NCBI RefSeq assembly: GCF_033568475.1
Contig: NC_133122.1
Location: forward strand, 20,405,206-20,469,205
Reading direction: 5' to 3'
Source of the DNA: Henckelia pumila
Taxonomy: Eukaryota; Streptophyta; Magnoliopsida; Lamiales; Gesneriaceae
DNA length: 64,000 nucleotides
The notes beneath the pieces were generated by a model. That model saw nothing but the letters and a program-made list of their open reading frames with translations, was not told the origin of the DNA and made no database searches. Every line of letters starts with the position of its first letter. The stretch's first letter is position 1. Below, piece by piece: positions 49,183-59,870 of the stretch. The position numbers and the translations under genes are program-made.

Positions 49183-51458
49183 ATGTTGTTTCGTGTCTCT
49201 TTTCCAGCGGCATTGCTTTTGGGGTTTCTTGTTTCTTCATTCTTGCCCCACCTGGCTCTTTCCAAGACCAGACACTACACCTTCAACGTACGTAGTGCAT
49301 GTATATTCATGAGTTCATGCATTGAAATGACACCTTTTTTTACGAGGTTTATTTATGCTGTACGTAAACTAATCGTGGCTAGTAATATGGTGCTAGATTG
49401 TAACGCAAAATGTCACTCGGTTGTGCAAGACGAAGAGTATTGTCAGCGTTAATGGTACGCTTCCAGGGCCGCGAATTGTTGCGAGAGAAGGCGACCAGGT
49501 CTTGGTTAAGGTCGTCAATAACGTTGCTAACAACATCACTATTCACTGGTAAGGGAAATGTTTGTATGCCCCGTTGTCCTAGCTATATGAAACTCGAATT
49601 TTTAGATAAGTTATGCAAGCACTGTACTATATAGTACCAGAATTTGAGTTACTTGACTTCGCTTCACAACTCTGATATATGCAGGCATGGAGTACGCCAA
49701 CTCAGAAGCGGATGGGCTGATGGACCGGCATATGTGACACAATGCCCGATTCAAACGGGCAAGAACTACACGTATAACTTCACTATTACAGGGCAAAGAG
49801 GGACTCTACTCTGGCACGCTCATATTTCATGGCTACGAGCAACGGTTTATGGGGCGATAATCATCCTCCCCAGACGCAACGACTCCTATCCCTTCAGGAA
49901 GCCATACAAGGAAGTTCCCATCATATTTGGTAAGTATGGAAAGGTACCGTTTCTGAGTCATATTTCAAATTTCCTGAGTGATTTTCTTGATACAGTTCCA
50001 TTTTTGTGGTTCCCAGGGGAATGGTGGAATGCAGACCCCGAGGCTGTCATTAATCAGGCTCTTCAGACAGGGGCTGGACCAAATGTATCAGATGCATACA
50101 CAATCAATGGCTTTCCAGGGCCCCTATATAATTGTTCTGCGAATGGTGAAACCAGTAACCTTTACAATATTTCAAGAACATATATACATATGTTAACTTT
50201 TCATGTTATGTTTTCAGATACATATAGATTGAAGGTGAAGCCAGGAAAAACTTACATGCTTCGACTAATCAACGCTGCCATGAACGACGAGCTTTTTTTC
50301 AGCATCGCCAACCATACTCTAACCATAGTTGAAGCAGATGCAGTATATGTCAAACCATTTGTAACCAATGTGGTATTCATAGCTCCAGGCCAAACGACCA
50401 ATGTTTTACTTAAAACCAAGCCTTACTACCCAAATGCCACATTCGTCATGGCCGCCAGACCATACTTTACGGGGCAAGGCACATTTGATAACTCAACCGT
50501 CACTGGTTTTCTCCAGTACGAGCATCCATTAGAAGAATCTGTAAACAAGACAAATGTGAGTATCATGCCTACTCTGCCACCGTTAACCGCCACCGGTTTT
50601 GTTACCAATTTCACCAAGAAATTCAGAAGCTTAAATAATCCGAAATATACAGCCAAAGTTCCACAAACAGTTGGCAGACGATTCTACTTCACCGTGGGAC
50701 TTGGTTCTAGCCCATGCCCCAAAAATACAACTTGTCAAGGACCCAACGGCACGAAGTTTGCAGCTTCGGTCAATAATATCTCGTTTGCCCTCCCCAGAAC
50801 AGCTCTGTTACAAGCCTACTACTTCAAATCCAATGGGATATATTCCACTGATTTCCCGGCCAATCCACCGAACCCATTTAACTACACAGGGACCCCTCCG
50901 AACAACACATTTGTCAGCAATGGAACTCACCTAGTTGTGCTGCCATTCAATACTAGCGTGGAGCTAGTTTTGCAGGACACGAGCATTTTAGGAGCCGAGA
51001 ATCATCCACTTCACCTGCACGGCTACAATTTCTTTGTCGTCGGTCAAGGGTTCGGAAATTATGATCCAAACAACGACCCTGCAAAGTTTAACTTGGTGGA
51101 TCCAGTTGAAAGGAATACTATAGGTGTTCCAGCAGGTGGATGGGTAGCCATTCGGTTCTTAGCAGACAATCCAGGTACATATTCTTTCATAACTATTACA
51201 TTTAACAATAGTGTTTTCTTCAATGGTGGTAACCATGCAAGTCATATTTTCTTGAACACATAGCATCCCAAGCTTTACGTCTCGATCTCCTAATAGTTAT
51301 CTCACACAATGTTTTGGTCATGAACAGGAGTGTGGTTCATGCATTGCCACTTTGATGTACACATGAGCTGGGGGTTGATGATGGCCTGGATCGTATTGGA
51401 TGGACCGCTAGCGAGTCAACGGCTACCACCACCACCGTCGGATCTTCCTCAGTGTTGA
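49183..51458 (+). CDS. Laccase A, LAC7/8/9 clade (six exons, 572 aa)
   Basis: Secreted multicopper oxidase acting on phenolics in the cell wall, for example in lignin or flavonoid polymerisation. Exons 49183-49287, 49397-49548, 49685-49929, 50017-50145, 50218-51174 and 51328-51458 join in frame. The N-terminal 27 residues form a signal peptide ([20 protein letters not shown]). Copper ligands: HWHG (85-88), WHAHISW (129-135), [19 protein letters not shown] (about 466), [12 protein letters not shown] (535-546). There are many N-x-T/S glycosylation sites. [15 protein letters not shown] and [19 protein letters not shown] are hallmarks of the LAC7/8/9 group. It is diverged: L2 reads LLWHAH where most have LWWHAH, and L4 reads FDVHM for LEVHT. 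A TATTTATAG box lies about 50 bp before the ATG. It is tail to tail with laccase B. Confidence 0.95.
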
Positions 51459-51459
51459 C

Positions 51460-52330
51460 AGATGATTCACTGAAGAACCCACAAATTCCTTTTTCTTTTA
51501 CCTTCTAAATTTAAATTATGTGATCTTTTTTTTTTTTTTTTTTTTCATTTCTGCAAGTCTTGATACTGTGTGAGTGACTTGGAGAGCATGGTGCTGGTAA
51601 TTCAACAAAGTTGTTGTATCCTTGGTTTTAAAGTTTTGTATAGGTCCTGCCCTTTTCTTGGGGCAGAATAAGATACTTGCGGGAGTGCCAAAATTTCCGG
51701 CGATCTCAAAGTTCTGAGTTTGCATAATTTGTCCAAAAAATAGAGAATTTCTCGTTTCAAAAGTCTAAACAATGGAACGAAAGGTTGAACAAATCAAGAC
51801 ACAAAGGATTGCACGTGCCATGCAAAATTGTTAAAAACGGGCTTCTAGATAATTTTTTGGTAGTGAACACCGATGTCATTATTCAAAATTCCATTCTGAT
51901 TTTGCAAAAATAATAATGTTGTATCCATGGTGCACCAAATCACATCACTGAAATAATTCCATAGAACAAATGAACTCATTGAAAATTTACTGGGTTTTAT
52001 TAATCATAATATTTAGTTTAACTTTACCAAAATCAATGTTGTAAATAAAATTGGGTGACCACCTAATGCCTCGGCTGTTTAGATGCAGTTTTGGTGGTGC
52101 CTACGCAGTTTAATTTTTTTTACTACTTTTTTATACATAACTTGAACGTGAGTCAACGCGAACAGTGATCAAAGCCAATCATTCTTCAAAGTTAATGGTA
52201 TAAATAAACAGAGATGGAAAGATATTTATAATATGTTTGAGTGAACTTTAAAAAAACATTTCTAAACTATTCCTTTACAAAATTTTGAATTTTGGTGAAA
52301 TTTTGTGAAATAAAAGCTGAGAAATATTCT
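51460..52330. other. Spacer after laccase A
   Basis: Holds the likely laccase A 3' UTR and a long T run (51527-51545). No gene was seen. Confidence 0.4.
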
Positions 52331-52332
52331 TA

Positions 52333-53131
52333 GGGCATCTCCAACCTTCCTCTATAATGGAGGATTTCTCCATTATAGAGGAGAGTTTGCTCTCCAACCC
52401 TTCTCTAAAAGCACTCTCCATTTTGGAAAGTTTATAGAAGATCATTGTTCATATAAAGGATTATATGGAGGATGACATTAATTACGGAAATGCCATCCTC
52501 CAAAATTATAAATAAGTCTTGCATGTAATTTGTTTATTATTTTGTTGCATTTTATTTTTTAAATTTTTTGTAATTAGTTTAGTGTTTCATTTATTTAATT
52601 ATGATAAATTTATTTGAAGTTTTTTATATTTTTTTCATAAATTAATTATTTTAATATTTATAAAAAAAACACTAAATGAAAATAATGAACAAAATAATGA
52701 TAAAAAAACACAACATATTTTAGTACAAACATTTATTAAAAACACAATTTATTACAAACATTTATTGTCGACTTAATTTAGTTTAGAAAACATGCGATTT
52801 TTTTTAGACGGAAAAAATATAAAATATTAAAAAACATACCACCATAATTTATTACAAACATTTTGTGCTTAATAATATAATAAATAATTATTAATAAATT
52901 ATACGTTTTTTAGTTGAATCAACTAATCGAAATAATTTAGTTGAAATCTATATTATATAATTATTAAATTATATATGTGTGTTGTAAAAGAAAAAAAATA
53001 TTAAAAAGGAGTATTTGGTAATATATAGAGGATATGGGTTGGAAAAGGTTTTGAAAAATAAAGATCACAAATCTCTATTTCAGAGGATAGAGGATGAAAA
53101 ATAGAGAATATGGATTGGAAGAAGCTTTCCC
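52333..53131. mobile_element. PIF/Harbinger-like non-autonomous element, decayed
   Basis: It starts GGGCATCTCCAACC straight after TTA, the end and target type of PIF/Harbinger elements, and finishes near GGATTGGAAGAAGCTTTCCC, an imperfect inverted end. Subterminal TCTATAATGGAG and GAGGATAGAGGATG pieces are also inverted. The interior is AT-rich and non-coding. The right TTA/TAA is not visible, so the limit is approximate. Confidence 0.5.
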
Positions 53132-53509
53132 AAATACTACTTAGAAAATTAAGTGATAACCCAAATTAGGGACAGAAGGCTACGAATATCTTGTACAACA
53201 CTCCTAAAAACTTTAATAATCAATCAACAACATATAATGGTACATCGCTTTGAAAATCTTTGAGTAGTACAACAAGATCCTAATTTACAACTTTACCAAT
53301 CCCCCTACCATTGTGACCCAAATGAGGGTCCTATCTCTTTTTTGTTTGTACACCAAACATGTTAGTACATTTCTACATACAAATTGTTCAACAGAGGAAA
53401 CTCTCTACTTCGGAAGCTCAGGAGAAAAGTGGTAAAAAGAAAAAGAAAAACTCGATCGGTACCTCTGACTCTTGTTAGCCGTGTATATGGTCAACCGAAT
53501 AAAACACGT

Positions 53510-56500
53510 TTATGGTGAAGTTGATGTTCCGATGAGATTATCATATCTCGTTGGAAAGCGAAGGCCGGAACCAAGATGTCCTGACACGGGACAAAACCAG
53601 CAAAGGATGTTCGAACCAAGAATCTGTAACAAATGAAACAGCCAAATCAATTACATGAGAATTTGAAGATCGGTTTATTAATGTCGAAAAAAATGGAAAT
53701 GATATTTTACAGACCATTGTTAAATTCTCATAAACACCGATATCATAAGGATGCAAATAGATTTCACCTCCTTTCTCTGCAAGCCACATAGCTCTCACCC
53801 CTTCATGGTACTGTTCCATGGAAATTGAAACAATGCACATACTATGATATTTTTCCGACAATATATACTAGGGAGAAGAGTCGAGTCCACAAACCTCGAT
53901 TGTTGTCTTGTTGTGTGTAACAAGATAAATATGCCAGCCAAGAAAAAACCCCAGAGCCAAACTTAAAGGAACTAATAATAACCCTGAAATCACCTGAACT
54001 TTAAATCACATACAGTGAGCCAAACCACCAAAGGCCATAGAGACAAAAATGAATGAGTAGACATTACATATAATATTCTGAGAGAATCTTCAGAATTTTC
54101 AGAATCTCTCCGAGAGTCAGCACTCAAGCTACCAATTAGAAGTACCTGGGGTAACACAGGGCGACCAATGAACAGAGAAGAACAAATGAAAAATAACAAG
54201 GGCATTATCAGGTAGTATTCAACAACAAACATGAGAAAGGGATGATAATACAAATTTACATACCAGGGAATAAATGCATGCGCTAACAGCATAACAAACA
54301 AAGACGAAGAAGATCTTATAGTTTGCATGGCCCACACAGTTGTTGATCCAAATGCAATGGTGATCCTTACATCGAGAGGTAGCAATTTTTAACACAATAT
54401 CCAAGATATTCAAGAAATTGTACAACAATGTTGTGAACTATGCATACCATTCGTAGAACACATCGATTACATAAACGGCAATGATGGGCACGAGGTGGCT
54501 TATAGTGGGAACACTTTTGGCAGTACCTTAAGTCACCACCCTGCAAAAATAACAAAGCTCAATATGCAGCTCACAGCAAATAACATTCATATTAAAACTT
54601 CTCTTTCCATGGTCCTCTCCCAATAACCAAACATGAAAAATAGTAAAACATAAAAACAAATTGCCCAAGAATCACTTATGGTTTGCTTGGCTTTCGTATT
54701 GGTTTTTTGGGAAGAATTCTTGAAAAGCCTTTTGGATAAATTGGATGTTTGTTATCTTTACTAATTCATCAAATCGCATCAATTGCCATTTTATATAAAA
54801 ATATTTGAAATTTTATTTATGATGATACAACGTATAACCAAATAAATGATATTTCTGTGAATGTTGTAAAATGCTCAATTAAAAGTAATTATTACGTAGG
54901 AAGAAATGTAAAGGAGAGAACATATTTCAGTCAAACCGAATGGAAGTGAAGAATAGCAATTTTTTGTTCTGGGAAAGTAAAATTGTTACGGGGAAACACA
55001 AACAAACAAGGCCAGACATTTTTTTAGTGGTTTGAGAGGTTTTCACGTTTATAGAGAAATGAGTACTTCGATAAATGAGACCACAGTAAATAGGCAATCA
55101 AATGGCACATGATAAAGAGGCGTAAACCGCATAATATTAGTAAGATTCCAGAAGACAAATTCAATGGTATTTTGCTAAAGACATCAAAGGGGTGACTCAC
55201 TTTCATTACCTTAAGCATCAAACAAAAATCAACAACTATAGATAAGGACGTGCGTTACACATTGAGTGATCATAGAAACAACAAACTCGATTTATGAATC
55301 AGCATCTGCATTATACATTCCAACAAGAGAAAAAAAGTTAATTAAGGTGACAAGCAGAAAAAGGCATCACACATGAGCCACTAATAATTTACCCGGTTTC
55401 CATGTATTAGGACACATGCAAAGTTATTTAACAGACTAAGGGAACATCTAATACCGACAATAGTATTTTGTTAGGGGCTTGACGCAGTATTGCTTCAAGA
55501 TTTGATGCAAGTCTGTTGTTTACTGTACCATAGTCAAAATCAAAAGCTTATAAGCATATACAGAACTGATTCTAATGCTACAGACATGAACACAATGTCC
55601 AAACAAAAACAAACATCTAACACAGTGGTTTTGCTACTGGACAACGCTTTTAAAAATTTGTCCTCTCCAATTTCCCATTCGATGGTTACTAGACACATGA
55701 GGTATACTAAGGCTTATAGGTGTTGAAGAGCATAGACACAAGGCATGAAGGCGCACTTTACTGAAATGGGCATCTACAACATGATAAGCTTGATTCTATG
55801 CGTTTGTTTTGTTTGTGTGATTGGAGAACATGGTGGCTGGTTATTTGAATGATAAAAAAGTGTGATATGATGAGATAAGTTGAAATAGAAGATAATTATT
55901 CGATTATTTTGTTGACTGTAAATTTCTAGAGTGATAATCTAAACATACATTATCATTAATCAACAAATTTACCCACATTATTTTCAAAATAATACCCTCG
56001 CATATCATTCTTCTTCACCTTCCCCAATTTTCCTCCCTTTTTCATCTTTTCCAACCACCACAGAACAGCACATTTTCTTTCTCCAAGTTGTACGTCATTT
56101 TCCAACTCCATGACTTACCTTGATGCTTTGACCCCTATCTCTACCCATTTTCATCTCGTGTATTTTCCAACCATATTCTCCCTCATCCTTACAACTTCTC
56201 ATCTGAATCACCAATCCAATCAATCACCAAGGTTACTCGATAAAATTTTCCAATTTTAAATCTCAGAGTAAAAGAAGTTTGCTACATACAACCTTCAAAA
56301 TCAGGTGGCCACTTGTGTTTTCTCAATCAGATCTGTGATTCTATTGCGGTAATTTTGGGAAAAACAAGGACCATGGACCCCCTTAGTTTATCTTTTATCG
56401 TGAATATCTGCAAAATTGTGTATTTTGGGATAATTATGATGCTGGATAACTATGATCCAATATTTTCGGAACAAGGGGTGCCAGAAACTGGCGAAGATGT

Positions 56501-57138
56501 TTGGTACAGGACCAAAACTCGATCGTCTAGTACACTTATTCAAAAAACTTCATTGAGTGCAGTGTAAAGGCAAATTCTTGGAACTTAGAACGGTAGTAAA
56601 ATTTCATACCCCAAATTGCACTATTAACCCACAATCAACTTCTCAAAAGCTTGAACGTAATTTCCAAAAATGAATTTAATTAAAAAAAATTAAAAAAAGA
56701 AACCCAAGAATAGAATCACAAGAATGACATAGCCACTAAATCATTCAACATCGAAAAGACATTATCAAGAATGGTAAGTCACAGATTCAAGAAGTGCCTA
56801 AAAGAATCCATCCATAAATTTCCAAAAATTAAAAGAACAATGAAAACAAAAAGCAGAAGCAAAACCTTGCGCTTGATCTCGTGGATCTGGTTGTCAGAGT
56901 CCTCAACATCGGGCACGAAAGTGCCCGGTACCCGACCCGGATCAGTACAAATTGCCCGGCGGTAACAGAATATACACGTGACAGCCAAGAACGTGTAAAC
57001 GGCAGCGTTTAGCATTCCGGGCGAAGACCCTAGCCCAAACCACTGATCAATGTATACGAATACCGTCGATAAATAGATGTAAGCTATGGCGGCTGTCACG
57101 ACGATGACGTGGAACGAAAATTTAGAGCGGCGCATCAT
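53510..57138 (-). CDS. PAT15: DHHC-type protein S-acyltransferase, PAT15/16-like (seven exons, 284 aa)
   Basis: Membrane enzyme that attaches fatty acids to cysteines of target proteins. Exons on the minus strand: 57138-56866, 54540-54448, 54365-54264, 54145-54068, 53993-53895, 53810-53715, 53623-53510. All six introns are phase 0. Membrane segments: about residues 8-30 and 43-63 before the catalytic region, then two more from about 140 on ([33 protein letters not shown]). The DPG motif (CTDPGRVP) precedes the Cys-rich domain [16 protein letters not shown]; the active site is DHHC (123-126), [16 protein letters not shown]. TTxE (NKTTIE) follows. One intron falls just before the DHHC codons. 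Length and tail ([14 protein letters not shown]) fit PAT15/16. The first ATG is 57138. The 2.3-kb first intron holds no gene. Confidence 0.94.
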
Positions 57139-57209
57139 TCCAGTACCAGAATATATTTCACAAATCTTGCGAAGAAGTGGCGTGTGGGGCGGAGGCACCG
57201 GCGTAATTA

Positions 57210-57596
57210 CGGATTACGGCGGCGACTCCAGCGGCGGCGTTCTCGAGTTTTCTTTTATTTTAGCAGAGTTTAAGCGGGCCGGTGGCTTGGCCAATGGAAG
57301 TGAGTTTGGGAAGGGTGTGATTTATTAGTTATATTACCAAGACTTCTAAGTTAACGTAGGAGTAACTTTGTTTTCCTTGTTTCCAAAAAAATAAAATAAA
57401 AAAAATTGTATTTCTCTTATGTCGAAAAAAAAAATTGTTTTAGCTTTCTTGTCCATGTTAAATACTAATATATGATTTTTGAATATTCGACCGTAGTATG
57501 AAACATTAAAAATATGATACTAATATATGATATTGAAATATCAATTGTTTAGATCTGGTACTAATATATTATTGTTGAGTATCCAAATATTTGTTA
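57210..57596. other. Upstream region of the acyltransferase gene
   Basis: GC-richer up to about 57310, fitting the 5' UTR and promoter, then AT-rich. No clear TATA box was found. Confidence 0.35.
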
Positions 57597-57605
57597 CAAG
57601 TATTG

Positions 57606-57869
57606 GGGCTAATTGCATTCACACCCCCTGTGAAAAGTCTAAAAGACATAAAACCCCTGTGTAAAATTAATAGCATGTTAGACCTTATGTTTTAAAAAAA
57701 TTAGCATAAAAACCCCTATGAAAGGGTATAAATGTGCCCGAGTTTATATAACATAGGGGTGAAATGTGCTACATTTTAAAAAACTTAGGGATGCATTAGC
57801 CTATTAATATTTTTTAGAAGATTTTATGTCTTTTAGACTTTTCACAAGGGGTGTGAATGCAATTAGTTC
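57606..57869. mobile_element. MULE-type MITE, 264 bp, perfect 9-bp target duplication
   Basis: It starts GGGCTAATTGCATTCACACC and its right end reads GGTGTGAATGCAATTAGTTC, nearly perfect inverted repeats, continuing as AAAAGTCTAAAAGACATAAA against TTTATGTCTTTTAGACTTTT. CAAGTATTG flanks both sides (57597-57605 and 57870-57878). Confidence 0.85.
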
Positions 57870-57879
57870 CAAGTATTGA

Positions 57880-58660
57880 TATAAATAAAGTTGCACAAAT
57901 TTGACAGCCAAAGTTTTATTTTTTGTACTATATTTAAATCAGTCAGTGCCCAAGATAATTGTGAAATGTTTTCTGATATTGATAACAAAATGAATGTTGA
58001 CCTGATAAGTTAATGTTTGTCCTAACATATATTGGAGTGATGCCGAAGTTTGATCACTGGGTGAAGTATAAACTTTTCTAATTAGGAGGATACTTTATTT
58101 GAGTTTTGAATTCGAAACTTCGTCTCAATTTTAAAATATTAGTATAAATTAATAATCTAGATAGTCGAATAATCTTTTAAATGACATATGATCAGTAGAT
58201 GGAGCAATTATTAGTTGATTTGGAATAATAAAAAAAAAGAGTTGGAAAGGGACTTATGATCAATATGCATGAGAAATCAGTCGGGACAATGGGTTGGGGA
58301 GTAGATGTTAACTCCCTAATGTTACTAAACCTGGTAAACTTGCTAATCAAGATTTATTATCACACTCGGCTCACCAACATTTTGTTGCCTGCAGGTTTAT
58401 TTATTTATTTATTTTTATGCATTGGATTTCTTGTTTTATTATTAAAGTCGAGTGAACTTAACAAATATCATTTATATTTGGAGCCAAGAAAAGTATTTTT
58501 TTTAAATGGTGAATTTATGAAATAAAGTTGCGCTGAGGCTATATATATATATATATAGCTACATCGAGATAAGTCTATAATATTTGATGTACTATAAAAT
58601 AACTGAAATCAAGATTATTATGTTTTTTATTCCATTTTTTAAAGTAAATCTTTTTTAAAA
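57880..58660. other. AT-rich spacer
   Basis: An 89-codon open frame at 58256-58525 has no family features and ends in low-complexity hydrophobic sequence, so it is not called as a gene. Confidence 0.4.
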
Positions 58661-58670
58661 AACAGAGAAA

Positions 58671-59580
58671 TTACATAAATCTACTTTTTAAAAACTAAAA
58701 AAAAAAAGTCATTTGATAAAATTTTCGAGCAAAGAAATTAATCTATCTTTGTTTTGAAAAAAAAAATTTATCGAGCAAAGAAATTAAATAAATCTATCTT
58801 TGTTTTGGAAAAAAAAAAATTTATCGAGCAAAAAAATTAAATAAATCTATCTTTGTTTTGAAAAAAAAAAAAACCGCAGTCAGCGAGAATCAAACCTAAA
58901 TAAATTAAGAAACCTACCAGGTTTCCTAATTTATTTACATAAATCTACTTTTTAAAAACAAAAAAAAACAGTCATTTAAAAAAATTTTCGAGCAAAGAAA
59001 TTAAATAAATCTATCTTTGTTTTGAAAAAAAAAAATTTATCGAGCAAAGAAATTAAATAAATCTATCTTTGTTTTGAAAAAAAAAAATTATCGAGCAAAA
59101 AAATTAAATAAATCTATCTTTGTTTTGAAAAAAAAAAAAATCGCAGTCAGCGAGAATCAAACCCAGGTTTCCTAATTTATTTACATAATTCTACTTTTTA
59201 AAAACTAAAAAAAACAGTCATTTGATAAAATTTTCGAGCAAAGAAATTAAATAAATCTATCTTTGTTTTGAAAAAAAAAAATTTATCGAGCAAAAAAATT
59301 AAATAAATCTATCTTTGTTTTGAAAAAAAAAAAAACCGCAGTCAGCGAGAATCAAACCTAAATAACCAGGTTTTCTAATTTATTTACATAAATCTACTTT
59401 TTAAAAACTAAAAAAAACAGTCATTTGATAAAATTTTCGAGCAAAAACATTAAATAAATCTATCTTTGTTTTGAAAAAAAAAAAATTTATCGAGCAAAAA
59501 AATTAAATAAATCTAATCTATCTTTGTTTTAAAAAAAAAAAAAAACCCACAGTCACGGGGAATTAAACCTATATAAATTA
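58671..59580. repeat. Higher-order tandem array partly made of SINE sequence
   Basis: Four large units begin with TTACATAAATCTACTTTTTA at about 58671, 58934, 59180 and 59385. Each holds two or three copies of a sub-unit of about 52 bp (TCGAGCAAAGAAATTAAATA then TCTATCTTTGTTTTGAAAAA), ten in all, and a piece with CGCAGTCAGCGAGAATCAAA. On the minus strand that piece reads GGTTTGATTCTCGCTGACTGC, like the box-B region and following body of the SINE at 38.2 kb. Large-unit spacing falls from 263 to 246 to 205 bp as sub-units drop from three to two. Confidence 0.85.
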
Positions 59581-59665
59581 AGAAACCTAGCCGCACAATC
59601 GAACTGAGACCACATCTCAAAGCCGAAGCCTTAACCATTAGGCTAGGGCATCATCGGCGTTTAAT
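59581..59665 (-). repeat. tRNA-derived SINE head joined to the array
   Basis: Minus strand: box A (TAGCCTAATGGTTAAGG) and box B (GGTCTCAGTTCGATTG) at tRNA spacing. It lies at the right edge of the tandem array, which seems to have grown from the body of this element. Confidence 0.6.
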
Positions 59666-59870
59666 TTGTTCATACAATAAATAATAGTACTCTGCTGGAA
59701 AGAATAAAAAAGAACTAGAAGAAGATAATTTATTGAACTCAATTAACATTACAAAAGTGGATCATACAAGAAACCATATATTTGCACAATTAAATGAAAC
59801 AATAAATTCTATACGCAGAAAAAAAAAAGGAACAAACTCCAAAAAAAAAAAAATCAAATGGGAATGGAAA

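Noticed and set aside
53990-54385. 131-codon minus-strand frame in the acyltransferase gene
   Set aside because: It overlaps real exons in another frame and reads through introns; the spliced model explains the region.
54700-56600. Possible gene in the long first intron of the acyltransferase
   Set aside because: Frames are short and without motifs; only AT-rich intron sequence is seen.
57139-57198. Upstream start of the acyltransferase
   Set aside because: It would need a GTG start; the first ATG (57138) gives the family-like N-terminus.
58256-58525. 89-codon frame between the acyltransferase gene and the array
   Set aside because: Hydrophobic low-complexity tail and no recognisable start or family.
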